Shown here in pieces: positions 26,631-36,383 of a stretch of 64,000 nt of DNA. Made by a program: the position numbers and the translations under genes. Source of the stretch: JAUILH01 sp964230215. Lineage in GTDB: Bacteria > Bacteroidota > Bacteroidia > Flavobacteriales_D > JAUILH01. Under the pieces are notes generated by a model. It was given only the letters and a program-made list of their open reading frames with translations. It did not search any database and was not told where the DNA came from. The stretch lies in the NCBI GenBank assembly GCA_964230215.1, contig CAXRGQ010000008.1, positions 341,648 to 405,647 on the forward strand, written 5' to 3'. Position 1 is the stretch's first letter. Every line of letters begins with the position of its first letter.

Positions 26631-26990
26631 ATGTCACTAATAATTGCTGCAAACAGATCTACGCCTGAGGTAAATTTCTCAAGCGATACTGGAATCTTAA
26701 AGATTTGCGGTAAATGTTATCCAGAAAATTCTAAAAAATTCTTTGTTGAGCTAACGGAATGGTTAGACGCCTGGACAATTGACAAAGATGTCAAAATGGA
26801 TTTAGAGATCGATTATATCAGTTCTGCAGCTACAATTGGCCTTATTCGTTTAATAAAACAGATTGCATCCAAAACAGATCATGCTCTTGTTATATGTTGG
26901 AAATATGAAGATGGAGATGAAGAGGGACAAAGAACAGGTGAGGCCATTCAGGAAGCCTGTGAAATAAAATTCGAGTTTATCCAAATATAA
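26631..26990 (+). CDS. SiaC-family (DUF1987) regulatory phosphoprotein
   Basis: A 119-residue protein of the SiaC/DUF1987 family, structurally like STAS-type anti-anti-sigma proteins. The motif DLEIDYISSAATIGLIRLI (residues ~55-73) aligns with the strand-helix that carries the regulatory Ser/Thr phosphorylation site. I placed the start at ATG 26631 (MSLIIAANRSTPEVNF), not at an ATG 24 bases upstream that would overlap siaB, because family members begin near the S-T-P-x-V segment. It is tightly coupled to the SiaB-like kinase upstream and is followed by a good terminator. Partner proteins in this organism are unknown. Confidence 0.82.
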   Translation: MSLIIAANRSTPEVNFSSDTGILKICGKCYPENSKKFFVELTEWLDAWTIDKDVKMDLEIDYISSAATIGLIRLIKQIASKTDHALVICWKYEDGDEEGQRTGEAIQEACEIKFEFIQI

Positions 26991-27012
26991 ACAGACATAA
27001 CAGCATTATACT

Positions 27013-27043
27013 AAAAAGGGCTATCAATTTGATAGCCCTTTTT
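27013..27043. terminator. Bidirectional terminator after the SiaB/SiaC pair
   Basis: Stem GGGCTATCA/TGATAGCCC (27018-27026 and 27030-27038), flanked by five A on the left and five T on the right. It serves both the SiaC gene and the convergent minus-strand gliding-type gene that ends at 27063. Confidence 0.9.
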
Positions 27044-27062
27044 AATTCTAGCAGTGTTGCTC

Positions 27063-30000
27063 TTATTTTAGTAAGGTAACATGACCTCTAAGCTCGTGTT
27101 TCTCGCCAGTAAATTTGTCACTGGTAACAATTCTCCAAACATAAATGTCTGATTTGTTATTGTCTTCAACGCCTCTTATTGAGCCATTCCATGCCTCATT
27201 GATGTCCGTCGTTTCAAACACCTTCTCTCCCCATCTGTTAAATATCATAAATGAGAAATCGGATTCATCAAACCCTTCACCTTTTGCTTGGAATAAATCA
27301 TTTACTCCGTCTCCGTTAGGTGTGAATGCGTTTGGAACATACATTGTGAAAATGCCATCAATGTATACCGTTTGTGTTATAGAATCTGCACATCCGTGCT
27401 CATTCTCCACTAATAAAGTTACTTGGTATTCACCGGGCAATTGGTTTGAGAATTCAAACGATGGGTTTTGTTCATTCGAACTCCCCAATGCTGGATTACC
27501 AAACGTCCACTCCCAATAACTTGCATCCAATGAGTTATCTGTGAAATCAATCAAAGGATCAAAGAATGTGGTAGGTTGTGGTCCGAAATCAAATGACGCC
27601 ACTGGGTAATCGTAAATGTTAATGTAGCCCTGAGCTGTAGAATCAACTACACATCCATCTGGAGTAGTAATTGTAAGACTCACATCATAAGTCCCCGGGA
27701 AAGCATAGCTGTAGCTTGGGTTACAGTCGTTGGAAGTCCCTCCATCTCCAAATGTCCATGAGCATTGTCCACTTAAATTGGGATCACTGTCATTCGAGAA
27801 AGTTATATTTCCAGGGAAACAAGCTTCTTGAATATCGGAAGACAACAAGACAGTAGGAACTGGATATACAAATATGTCTACACATTCTGTATATGCTGGA
27901 GTTTCACATCCATCAGTGATACTTATGCAATATGCAGTTGAGTCTAGTGTTGGGTTAATGGTGTGAGCTGCAGTATTCGCTACTGAAACACCATTATTAG
28001 TCCACTCATAGGTGTATGGACCACCATCGCCTCCAAGTATTGTTGCATCTAAATTGATACTTCCATTGGGGCATACTGAAACAATCGGAGCAATAATATT
28101 TCCGTTTAGGCTGTCTAGTAAATTCACACACATTGTATCTGCCTCACTAATACAACCGTTGGCATCAGTAACCAGTACTTCATAGCATGTAGCTACAGTT
28201 GGATTCACATTAGGAGTGCCCTGACCTATACCTGTCCAATCATAAGTGTAAGGACCTCCGTTTCCTCCAATTGCAGTTGCAGTTAGTGTGGCTGTTCCAT
28301 CTACACAAATAGTAGTATCCATAACTGAGATTTCAATACTATCTGGCTCTATAAGAGTTATAGTCGTGTCTCTTGTACACCCTGTAGTATCTGTGATTGA
28401 TAGTGTGTAATAGCCAGCCCCAACATTACTTAGCATATCACTCATACCATTGATCGATCCAGTCTGAATAATGGCTCCTGTGAGCGAATCACTCCATTCA
28501 AATACAAATGGAGGTCCATCTGTTCCGGGAAGAGCCGTAGCCGTAATTGAACCATCATTTAATCCAGGACAAGAAATATGATTGAAGGTAAAGCTTGGTA
28601 AATCACATGGAGGACAAGTTTCTATGTAAATCGAATCTTGCGCTGTACATGCATTTTGGTTGTCTGTAACAGTCACATAATACCAAGAACCAAAAATGGG
28701 TGATATGGTTGGGTCTTGCACTGTTGTGCTACTCATGTTGCTTCCTGTCCAGTTAAAGTCATACGTGCTTTGTGAAGCACACTGAATATTTACATCATCC
28801 AGTGACCAGTTATCACAACCAGTACATGCTGAATATTGAGGTTGAATCCATCTGAACTGAGTATTTCCAGTAAGTGCACCAGCAGGAATAGGAATACTAA
28901 AGCATGCCCAAGAATTTGAATAAGGACCTGCCGCATCCCAATCCGCTTGATTAAAGACCTGAATGGTAACCCAAGTGGCGCCACCATTTGTTGAATATTG
29001 CAGTTCCACATCTTCGTTAATATCTGCATTTTCACAAGGTGCAGGAGTAGAGCCTTGATTTCCAATAAACAAACAGAAATCAATGGTTGTACAAGGTGCA
29101 GCATTGAAGGCTACTGTCGTTGCGGATCTATCACCTGTTTGACTGTCAAAATACAATGCATCTCCAGTACCCGTTTGAGTACCGCATCCTACTTGTCCAC
29201 TCTGACCATTACTAACATTGTTCCACATTGTCGGATCGAATCCTGTATCAAAGTTGTCTGCGACACCACTTGACATTACTGTAGTATCAAACCATACATC
29301 TAACATGGCAGAAGTATTACAAACAGTATCAGCCGTTGTAAGAATATCGATGACTGGTGAAACTGCACTCACAATCGTAAAGCTCAAACTGTCAGTTTTA
29401 ACACAGCCTTGAGGGCTTGTAATATCTACGTAATAAGTGTAATTACCAGGTGATGTAATATTTGCAATTGGGTTATTAACAGTAGTGTCATTAAGATAAT
29501 TAGAGTCGTACCATGCGTAAGTAAATCCGGCTCCACCTGTCGTGATATCAACATTCATCGGAATCGGATCGTAAAGACAAGTTGAGCCTGTAACCGCACT
29601 TATCGTGTATGGAAAATCAGGTACAACATTTACTGTAACTGTATCTGTATTAACGCAGTTACCAGATAGGTTAGAGGTAACAACATAAGTTGTAGTAACC
29701 GAAGGAGTGGCAATTGGGTTGTCACATGGGTTACAAGAGAAATTTGTACCCACTATGATTGGATCTCCAGCAATTGAGGTCCAATTAAATTGTGTTCCAT
29801 TAATTGCTTGTAGTTGTGCTTGTTGAGCACCTTGACAAATTGTTTGGTCAGGACCAGCATTCGTTGATCCAACTACATCTATATTGTATACGAAGGTCTG
29901 CTGACCTGATACAGGACAAGCATTATCGTTGAGTGTAATAGAGAATATCGTGTTTAAGCTTGACGAACCCGGAGGAGGTGTCCAACAGATATTAATATCT

Positions 30001-31049
30001 ACAGCAGAGTAATCACCCGCCGCAATATTAGGGTAGTTAGAGGTAACCACCGCACCAGGAAGCACCTGAGCAATGTTAGATGTAAAAGTCAATGAATCTT
30101 GCTGATCAGGATCATCGTAGGAAATGTCAAAACAGAATGAAGCACCTTCACACATTTGTAGTGAATTTGGTCCTGTTTGGAAAACCGCCCCCGTTATATT
30201 AGCAACTTGACCAGACGAATTACAATCTAGAATGGTGTTGTTACAATTAATAACCTCAAACTGAATATCATGAATTATTGATCCCACCAAGTTACCGTTA
30301 ACATCATACTCTTCAATCAGCACCACGACAACGTAGTTTCCTTGCACTCCAGGAGTGAAATCTATTTGACCAGTGTTAGGGTCAATTGTAATTCCAGGAA
30401 TTGGTACTGCACCAGAGTATCCTCCGTTATAAGGAATAAATGTACCTGCAGCTGATTGTCCTCCTATTAAAGAATATACCAATGTGTGTCCATCAGGCTC
30501 AACAACACCAAGGTTATAACATACCGCCTGTCCAACACATACATAAGGTACAGCTGGATTGGTAATTTGAGGACTTGTGTTGCACGGTTCAGTTTGACTA
30601 TTCAATATGGCTTCCCAGTAGTATCCAGGTTGACCAGTTACATTTGTGGTTGTATTTCTACAACAGCTTGAGTAGCCAAATGTCCAAGAGTCACATGGAC
30701 CAGGTAGTGTAATTATTCCTTGCCATTGGTGCATGTAAATACCAGGCAGTGATCCACCATTACATTCAGACAGTCCCATAGAAGCAGGGCAGAGCTGAGA
30801 AATTTCTTGTTGGAATATTGTGTTTGGCAATGACCCATTTGGGTTTGTTAGTCCACAATCGTTGCTAATTTGAATTAATTCGTTTGCATTTGTTTCAAAT
30901 GCAGTTCCACAATCTTCAAATAGCGTTAGTGTTACTAAATACTGATTGGGTCCAACGCATTCATAACTTATGTTACCACCAGGAACATGGGATGCTCTAG
31001 TTAGCACACCCACAACTAATAAGAAGGATAATAATAATATTCTTTTCAT
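27063..31049 (-). CDS. Large gliding-motility-associated (CHU_C) T9SS-exported protein
   Basis: A 1328-residue exported protein. It has a signal peptide (MKRILLLSFLLVVGVLTRA), then a domain found in Bacteroidota surface proteins opening SHVPGGNISYECVGPN with paired cysteines (residues ~20-280), several PKD/Ig-like and SprB-like units (for example GGNGGPYTYDWTGIGQGTP), a PKD domain near residues 1110-1240 (CSWTFGDGGTSNDCNPSYSY) and a type B sorting domain in the last ~90 residues (VPNAFTPNGDGVNDLFQ, FNRWGEKVFE). Many cysteines suggest disulfide-stabilised beta domains. An adhesive surface function is likely. No PorP/SprF partner is adjacent, unlike the adhesin upstream. Confidence 0.88.
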   Translation of the reverse strand: MKRILLLSFLLVVGVLTRASHVPGGNISYECVGPNQYLVTLTLFEDCGTAFETNANELIQISNDCGLTNPNGSLPNTIFQQEISQLCPASMGLSECNGGSLPGIYMHQWQGIITLPGPCDSWTFGYSSCCRNTTTNVTGQPGYYWEAILNSQTEPCNTSPQITNPAVPYVCVGQAVCYNLGVVEPDGHTLVYSLIGGQSAAGTFIPYNGGYSGAVPIPGITIDPNTGQIDFTPGVQGNYVVVVLIEEYDVNGNLVGSIIHDIQFEVINCNNTILDCNSSGQVANITGAVFQTGPNSLQMCEGASFCFDISYDDPDQQDSLTFTSNIAQVLPGAVVTSNYPNIAAGDYSAVDINICWTPPPGSSSLNTIFSITLNDNACPVSGQQTFVYNIDVVGSTNAGPDQTICQGAQQAQLQAINGTQFNWTSIAGDPIIVGTNFSCNPCDNPIATPSVTTTYVVTSNLSGNCVNTDTVTVNVVPDFPYTISAVTGSTCLYDPIPMNVDITTGGAGFTYAWYDSNYLNDTTVNNPIANITSPGNYTYYVDITSPQGCVKTDSLSFTIVSAVSPVIDILTTADTVCNTSAMLDVWFDTTVMSSGVADNFDTGFDPTMWNNVSNGQSGQVGCGTQTGTGDALYFDSQTGDRSATTVAFNAAPCTTIDFCLFIGNQGSTPAPCENADINEDVELQYSTNGGATWVTIQVFNQADWDAAGPYSNSWACFSIPIPAGALTGNTQFRWIQPQYSACTGCDNWSLDDVNIQCASQSTYDFNWTGSNMSSTTVQDPTISPIFGSWYYVTVTDNQNACTAQDSIYIETCPPCDLPSFTFNHISCPGLNDGSITATALPGTDGPPFVFEWSDSLTGAIIQTGSINGMSDMLSNVGAGYYTLSITDTTGCTRDTTITLIEPDSIEISVMDTTICVDGTATLTATAIGGNGGPYTYDWTGIGQGTPNVNPTVATCYEVLVTDANGCISEADTMCVNLLDSLNGNIIAPIVSVCPNGSINLDATILGGDGGPYTYEWTNNGVSVANTAAHTINPTLDSTAYCISITDGCETPAYTECVDIFVYPVPTVLLSSDIQEACFPGNITFSNDSDPNLSGQCSWTFGDGGTSNDCNPSYSYAFPGTYDVSLTITTPDGCVVDSTAQGYINIYDYPVASFDFGPQPTTFFDPLIDFTDNSLDASYWEWTFGNPALGSSNEQNPSFEFSNQLPGEYQVTLLVENEHGCADSITQTVYIDGIFTMYVPNAFTPNGDGVNDLFQAKGEGFDESDFSFMIFNRWGEKVFETTDINEAWNGSIRGVEDNNKSDIYVWRIVTSDKFTGEKHELRGHVTLLK

Positions 31050-31287
31050 AGCAGAGAAACAGACAAAACACCAAAAGTGTTTCGCCCGAATTATTAATTA
31101 TTTAATACAAAAGTACCAAGTTTCTGATGAATAGACGTAGAAACGACTGTTTGGATGCCTCCGTGTGAAATATTCATTCAAATTCTCATGGAATGTATTT
31201 TATATAACATTAGTATGATTTGATTTCAATCTTTTTGTGAAATGATCCTTTAAAAAAGCTTAAATTAGACGCGCTAAATTATTTTCT

Positions 31288-32184
31288 ATGAAACAAATAG
31301 GATTACTAATGATTTCATTGATGACATTATCGTCAATGGCTCAACAAATACCAAATGGGGATATGGAAACTTGGACGATATCAGGTTCGTTTTCTCCAGA
31401 CGGTGAATACCCAACAGATTGGAGCACGGTTAATAATACTATTCCTGATGTTCAGGCTTGGCTATTAAGCCAAACGTGTCTGCAAGAAGTTACAGATGTT
31501 CATGGAGGGTCTTTTGCGGCTCACTTGATTACGGTAGCACCACCAGTTTCTGGTTTTCCAAATGTGAACGGAATTGTTACTAATGGAGATATTAATGAAA
31601 CGACTTATGCCGTTGAAAACGGAATAGCTTTTACAGCTAGACCTGATAGTTTAGTCGGATACTTTAAAGCTATACCAGTTGGAACTGATTTTGCGACAAT
31701 CGAGTTTGTACTTAAAGATGGTAACGAAGACACTTTGGGATGGGCAAGATTTGAAGCACCTAATACAATAGTTGCGAACTACACAAGATTTTCTGTGCCA
31801 GTAGTATACTCAAGTGCTGCAACTCCAACAACTGCTGTTGTATTGCTGTCATCTTCGGATGGTTTTAATAGTATAATTGGCAGTGAGCTGTGGGTAGATG
31901 ATCTAGAGTTAATTTATAACCCAATCGGAATTGAAGAAGAAAAATTAGATAATTCAACGGCGTGGTATAATGGAAATTCGATTGTTCTAGATTTAACTAA
32001 GTCTAATTCAAGGAACGTACAAGTGTCTGTTATTGATTTGGCAGGAAAAGAGGTATACTCAAGTAAGACATCTGGAAGTCAAAAGCACTTTATTCCCGCA
32101 AATGTGAGTAATGGTTTGTACTTTGTAAGGGTATCTAATAGTACATACTCTCACACGCACAAGGTAATCGTTTCGAAAAATTAA
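31288..32184 (+). CDS. PCMD-like secreted protein with type A T9SS sorting domain
   Basis: A 298-residue protein. Signal peptide MKQIGLLMISLMTLSSMA, then a PCMD (putative carbohydrate metabolism domain)-like region: IPNGDMETWTISG at the start, GGSFAAHL, LVGYFKAIPVGTDFATIEFVL in the middle and SELWVDDLEL at residue ~205. The last ~75 residues form a type A sorting domain (NVQVSVIDLAGKEVYSS, NGLYFVRVSN, HKVIVSK). It lies 7 bases upstream of a TonB-dependent receptor gene, and the two are likely co-transcribed, so it may bind or process what that receptor imports. The catalytic function, if any, is unknown. Confidence 0.8.
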   Translation: MKQIGLLMISLMTLSSMAQQIPNGDMETWTISGSFSPDGEYPTDWSTVNNTIPDVQAWLLSQTCLQEVTDVHGGSFAAHLITVAPPVSGFPNVNGIVTNGDINETTYAVENGIAFTARPDSLVGYFKAIPVGTDFATIEFVLKDGNEDTLGWARFEAPNTIVANYTRFSVPVVYSSAATPTTAVVLLSSSDGFNSIIGSELWVDDLELIYNPIGIEEEKLDNSTAWYNGNSIVLDLTKSNSRNVQVSVIDLAGKEVYSSKTSGSQKHFIPANVSNGLYFVRVSNSTYSHTHKVIVSKN

Positions 32185-32191
32185 ACGTGTT

Positions 32192-34594
32192 TTGAGATTC
32201 ATTCTCGTATTCCTTCTATCACTTTTATCATTTTGTTCTTGGTCTCAGGGTTCTGGTATTAAGGGGTTTGTTTATGATGGAAAATCAGACGAAATCCTTC
32301 CTGGTGCTCGAATTTATGATTTAAATGATAAGTCCAATGGTTGTGTGGCCTCTGATAATGGGAGCTACAGCCTATCGTTGCAACCAGGTGAGTACAAAAT
32401 TCTGTGCAGTATGATCGGTATGGAGCCCGATACAATTGATGTCACTATTATAGAGAATAAATGGCTTAGCTATGATTTTAATTTGGGCGATAATACAGAA
32501 AAACTTAATGTACTAGTTGTATCCGCGGGAAAGTTTGAACAAGCCTACGATGAACTCACGGTGTCAATGGAGGTGATTGAGCCCTCGCTTATTGAAAATA
32601 AAAATACTACATCCATTGAGTCAGCCTTAGAGCAAGCACCCGGTGTGACAATTTTAGATCAAGAACCCCAAATCCGTGGGGGGAGTGGATTTACATTCGG
32701 AGTAGGAAGTAGGGTGGCGATTGTTATTGATGATATGCCCTTGCTTACGGGGGATGCGGGACGTCCAGAGTGGGGCTTTGTGCCTGTGGAGAATATAGCT
32801 CAAATTGAAATTATTAAAGGTGCTTCTTCTGTGCTTTACGGTTCGGGAGCTTTAAGCGGCGTTATTAATATCAGAACAGCCTTTCCAAAATCAGAGCCTG
32901 TCACAAAATTCAACTACACCACTGGAGTATATAGTTCACCACAGGACCCTGCTTTAACTTGGTGGGAAAATGCACCTATTTATACTGGATTGAGTTTTTT
33001 GCATTCAAGGATTATTAAAAATAAGCTAGACTTAGTTATAGGGGCAAACCTCTATTATGATCATGGCTATATAGGACCACCAAATCTTAGTCTTAATGAG
33101 GATACTACTATTATAGACACGCTTTCGAATTTTACTGAAAAGCAAATGGCAAAGTATCGCGCTAGAGTAAATTTCAATTTGCGATACAGATCCGAGAAAG
33201 TTAAAGGCCTGAGTTTTGGAGTAAACGGAAACGGTATGCTTTCACACTCAAATTTGGCTTTAGCATGGCAGGATGATAGCGTTGGTTTATTCATGTCTTA
33301 CCCTGGGGCACTGTCGCTTCAGGATCAAACCATTTTTAATATAGATCCTTTTATAGAGTATCTCACAACTTCTGGGGTTAAACATGCCCTGCGCACCCGA
33401 CTATTTGTCACAGATAACCAAATCACAAATAATCAAAGCAATTCAAGTACGGTGATGTTTGGAGAGTATCAGCTCTCTCGCAAATTCCAGTACATTCCAG
33501 ATTTTAACTTTACTGGTGGAGTAACGGGGAGTAAAACGATTTCAAATGCTCTACTATATGCTGGTTCTGGTCAATCGCAAAATCAAGTCCAAAATGCAGC
33601 AGGATACGCACAATTGGATAAAAAGCTTTGGAAAGTATTAAGTTTATCAGGAGGCTTGCGTTTTGAGTATTTTAAAATGAATGATCAAGAAAGTGTGGTT
33701 AAACCTGTATTCAGAACAGGCATAAGTTTAAAAGTAAAAAAAGGCACTACAGTTAGGGCTAGCCACGGTCAAGGGTTTAGATATCCCACTATTGCCGAAC
33801 GATTCATTCTAACTAATGCAGGGAGTTTTGGCGTGTTTCCTAACCCCAATCTAGAACCGGAAACGAGTACAAACTCAGAAATTGGAATAAAACAAGGGTT
33901 TAAGTTTGGCCGATTTATGGGGTATTTGGATGTGGCAGGGTTCCACCAAGAGTATCATAATACTATCGAGTATTTATTTGGGCCATGGGATACCCAAGTT
34001 GCGCTAATGGGCTTTAAATTTTTAAATACAGGAGATACGCGTGTGAGAGGTTTTGATATCTCAATTATGGGTATGACGGACACCACAAAAAATTTCGGTA
34101 TTAGAGTTTACGGAGGTTATACATTCTTAGTACCTGTTAATTTAAACCCAACTTACATATATGATACGGTTAAAACACCATCTGGTGCCTATAGACCATT
34201 TAGTTATAACTTAACAAGTCATGATACTACAGATTATATCTTAAAATATCGTTTTCAACATACTGGTAAAATTGACATTGAATTTACTTACAAAAACTGG
34301 ATGTTTGGATATAGTGGACGCTTGTATGGTCCAATGAGAAACATTGACGCAGCATTCGGTGAACTAGAGCTGTTAACAGGTTTCAATGGTACCTCCAATA
34401 TTTATTATACAGATTATTTTGAAGAGAATAATGGATATCGATACATACAAGACTTACGATTAGCTTATAAAATCAATAAAAACATGCGCTTAAGTCTTGT
34501 GGTGAATAATTTAGACAATAAGCTGTATTCTTTGAGACCCATGAAGATTGAAGCACCCAGGTCTACTGCTATTCAATTCATATACAAATTGTAA
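32192..34594 (+). CDS. TonB-dependent outer-membrane receptor
   Basis: An 800-residue receptor. Signal peptide MRFILVFLLSLLSFCSWS, carboxypeptidase-regulatory-like beta domain (~22-100, GIKGFVYDGKSDEILPGARI), plug domain (~120-230, SIESALEQAPGVTILDQ, IEIIKGASSVLYGSGALSGV) and a beta barrel ending in an aromatic strand (STAIQFIYKL). The start is TTG at 32192: an in-frame TAA at 32165 leaves no upstream ATG, and the signal peptide begins here. It is 7 bases after the PCMD-like gene, consistent with a two-gene unit. The imported substrate (iron-siderophore, cobalamin, sugar or other) cannot be read from sequence. Confidence 0.9.
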   Translation: MRFILVFLLSLLSFCSWSQGSGIKGFVYDGKSDEILPGARIYDLNDKSNGCVASDNGSYSLSLQPGEYKILCSMIGMEPDTIDVTIIENKWLSYDFNLGDNTEKLNVLVVSAGKFEQAYDELTVSMEVIEPSLIENKNTTSIESALEQAPGVTILDQEPQIRGGSGFTFGVGSRVAIVIDDMPLLTGDAGRPEWGFVPVENIAQIEIIKGASSVLYGSGALSGVINIRTAFPKSEPVTKFNYTTGVYSSPQDPALTWWENAPIYTGLSFLHSRIIKNKLDLVIGANLYYDHGYIGPPNLSLNEDTTIIDTLSNFTEKQMAKYRARVNFNLRYRSEKVKGLSFGVNGNGMLSHSNLALAWQDDSVGLFMSYPGALSLQDQTIFNIDPFIEYLTTSGVKHALRTRLFVTDNQITNNQSNSSTVMFGEYQLSRKFQYIPDFNFTGGVTGSKTISNALLYAGSGQSQNQVQNAAGYAQLDKKLWKVLSLSGGLRFEYFKMNDQESVVKPVFRTGISLKVKKGTTVRASHGQGFRYPTIAERFILTNAGSFGVFPNPNLEPETSTNSEIGIKQGFKFGRFMGYLDVAGFHQEYHNTIEYLFGPWDTQVALMGFKFLNTGDTRVRGFDISIMGMTDTTKNFGIRVYGGYTFLVPVNLNPTYIYDTVKTPSGAYRPFSYNLTSHDTTDYILKYRFQHTGKIDIEFTYKNWMFGYSGRLYGPMRNIDAAFGELELLTGFNGTSNIYYTDYFEENNGYRYIQDLRLAYKINKNMRLSLVVNNLDNKLYSLRPMKIEAPRSTAIQFIYKL

Positions 34595-34777
34595 AGCTTG
34601 GTTAAATAAAAAATGGATTGTTGAAATTTAAACGATTTAATTTTCTGAGTGCAGCTTTAAATGTTTTAGATTTGGCTTTTTCGTGGCGAATTCAGGGGCG
34701 CTTCAAAAAAAAATAAAAATATTTTATGGAATGTTTATTGATAACATCCCTATAATGCAAACAACAAACTTAAACTC

Positions 34778-34957
34778 ATGAAAAGGAATTCAACTAAAAG
34801 ATTTTTTGCACTTGCTGCGCTGGCTGTTATTATGTCTATCGGAATGTCGTCTTGTAAATCTGGGGAGCACTGTCCAGCTTACGGTAAATACAAAAAGTAT
34901 AAAAAGAATTCCTATGCGTCTATTGATCAGGCAACTGAGCAGGGCGTAAGATCTTAG
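34778..34957 (+). CDS. Small lipoprotein, 59 residues
   Basis: Translation from ATG 34778 gives a basic start (MKRNSTKRFF), a hydrophobic core (ALAALAVIMSIGMSS), then a lipobox Cys at residue 28, and a short mature part starting CKSGEHCPAYGKYKKYKK. It is thus a real secretion-type sequence although short. The mature peptide is basic and Tyr/Lys-rich. Function unknown. Its stop lies 1 base from the stop of the convergent glycosyltransferase. No clear TAnnTTTG box was found upstream. Confidence 0.65.
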   Translation: MKRNSTKRFFALAALAVIMSIGMSSCKSGEHCPAYGKYKKYKKNSYASIDQATEQGVRS

Positions 34958-34958
34958 T

Positions 34959-35972
34959 CTAGCAAAAAGGAAGCGGATTAAGCTGTTTGCGCTTGCAGTA
35001 AGTAAAAAGTGTCTTCCTGTCTAACGTGGTTGCAATAATTATATGCTGCCCTGATGTGAACAGAAAATCTTCAAAATAATATATCATTTGGCCGTACACT
35101 TTGTGTCCGGCTTTTTTTTTGTTGTTACATATCCAATAAAAGTCTACATCAAGATTCTTAAACTCTTTCGCAATCTTTTTTGCTTTTTTTCCAGCTCCCC
35201 AAATTACTGGCGGTAGAGAGGGCTCATAGTCTATCTTTTTAAAATAATGACATTTAAGTTCAATAAACCTATTATCCGAATAGGTGTTGGAATTGCGTGA
35301 CGTCCTATCAGGATGATCACGCCATATATGTGTAGTAGCATCCACACCAGTTATGTGTAGCCCATTATGTATGACGCGCATTACAAAATCATAATCCTCA
35401 GGGTACTTGTCTGAACAAATTCCACCAATTTTTTCTAATGCCGCCCTTTTGATTAGCCAGTTTGGAGATGCAATCACGCACTCCTTGTATTTGTCAGATA
35501 AGAAATCTTGGCTATCAATTAAAGAATTTAACCAGCTAGCATAGCGCTTGTATCCATCCATTAATTCTTTACCACTTGAGATATACTTTACCTTGCCAGT
35601 CACTAATTCGATACTGTCACCCAATTCAAATGCGTTTACGAATAGTTTTAGCTTATCAATAGGCATAATATCATCGGCATCCATTCTGCTTATAAACGTC
35701 CCTTTCGAATAAGACTCCGCTAATTTTAACGCAGGTATAATCCCCTTTTCGGTGTTATTATGAACCGTAATGCGAAAGTCTTTTTTTGCAAACATTTCAA
35801 GTATGTTTAGGCTGTCGTCGGTGCTGAAATCGTCCACGGCAATTAATTCCCAATTAGTGTACAATTGTTCCCTAATTGAGTTTATGCATTCAACTAGATA
35901 AGGTGATGCGTTATAAACTGGCATTAATATGCTAATCAGTGGAGAATGCTTTTTATACAATGATTCATGCAT
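34959..35972 (-). CDS. Family 2 glycosyltransferase with C-terminal nucleotide-sugar-like domain
   Basis: A GT-A fold glycosyltransferase. The N-terminal part has PLISILMPVYNASPYLVEC (residues ~10-28 from the chosen start), the VDDFSTDDS loop and the metal-binding RMDADD (DxD), then a WRDHPDRTS segment near residue 215. The C-terminal ~80 residues (VIWGAGKKAKKIAKEF) look like a small Rossmann-type domain common in Bacteroidota GT2 proteins. I chose ATG 35972 (MHESLYKKHSPLIS); an ATG at 36047 would add 25 residues without homology to the family. It probably adds a sugar to a surface polysaccharide or glycan; no other polysaccharide genes are near. Confidence 0.82.
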   Translation of the reverse strand: MHESLYKKHSPLISILMPVYNASPYLVECINSIREQLYTNWELIAVDDFSTDDSLNILEMFAKKDFRITVHNNTEKGIIPALKLAESYSKGTFISRMDADDIMPIDKLKLFVNAFELGDSIELVTGKVKYISSGKELMDGYKRYASWLNSLIDSQDFLSDKYKECVIASPNWLIKRAALEKIGGICSDKYPEDYDFVMRVIHNGLHITGVDATTHIWRDHPDRTSRNSNTYSDNRFIELKCHYFKKIDYEPSLPPVIWGAGKKAKKIAKEFKNLDVDFYWICNNKKKAGHKVYGQMIYYFEDFLFTSGQHIIIATTLDRKTLFTYCKRKQLNPLPFC

Positions 35973-36099
35973 TTTAAATAAAAGTAAGGGTTTTCCACAA
36001 CACAAATAATGGTTTTTACGTATCATATAATAGTTGTCATGGTGCAACTAACAAGTTTGGTACTATATATGATATAATATTTAGTAAGTTTAATGATGT

Positions 36100-36300
36100 A
36101 TGAAAATGTTTAATGAACATAAAGTTGGTAGGTTTTTTGAATTTCTCATGATTGCTTTGGTGATTTTTAACTTGGCATTGATGGGGTTTTCGAAGGAGAC
36201 AGTTGATGAGGATGAAATTTCAGCATCAACAATAGACCATAAAGAATGTGACTCAACATGCAATGATCCTGTGTATCTGGAGATTGTTGATAATGAGTAG
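36100..36300 (+). CDS. Small single-pass membrane protein, 66 residues
   Basis: Residues ~12-30 (FFEFLMIALVIFNLALMGF) form one membrane segment, with a basic/hydrophilic N-terminus and an acidic C-terminus of ~35 residues with two Cys (KECDSTC). No family is recognised and no Shine-Dalgarno is present, as usual here. It sits alone between the divergent glycosyltransferase and the GH3 gene. Short length makes it less certain than its neighbours. Confidence 0.45.
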   Translation: MKMFNEHKVGRFFEFLMIALVIFNLALMGFSKETVDEDEISASTIDHKECDSTCNDPVYLEIVDNE

Positions 36301-36383
36301 TCATCCTTTTTTACTACCTAGTTGTTGATAATCAATGATGGCGATTTTCATTGATTAGATATTTTCATGTATGTTCGTTTACT

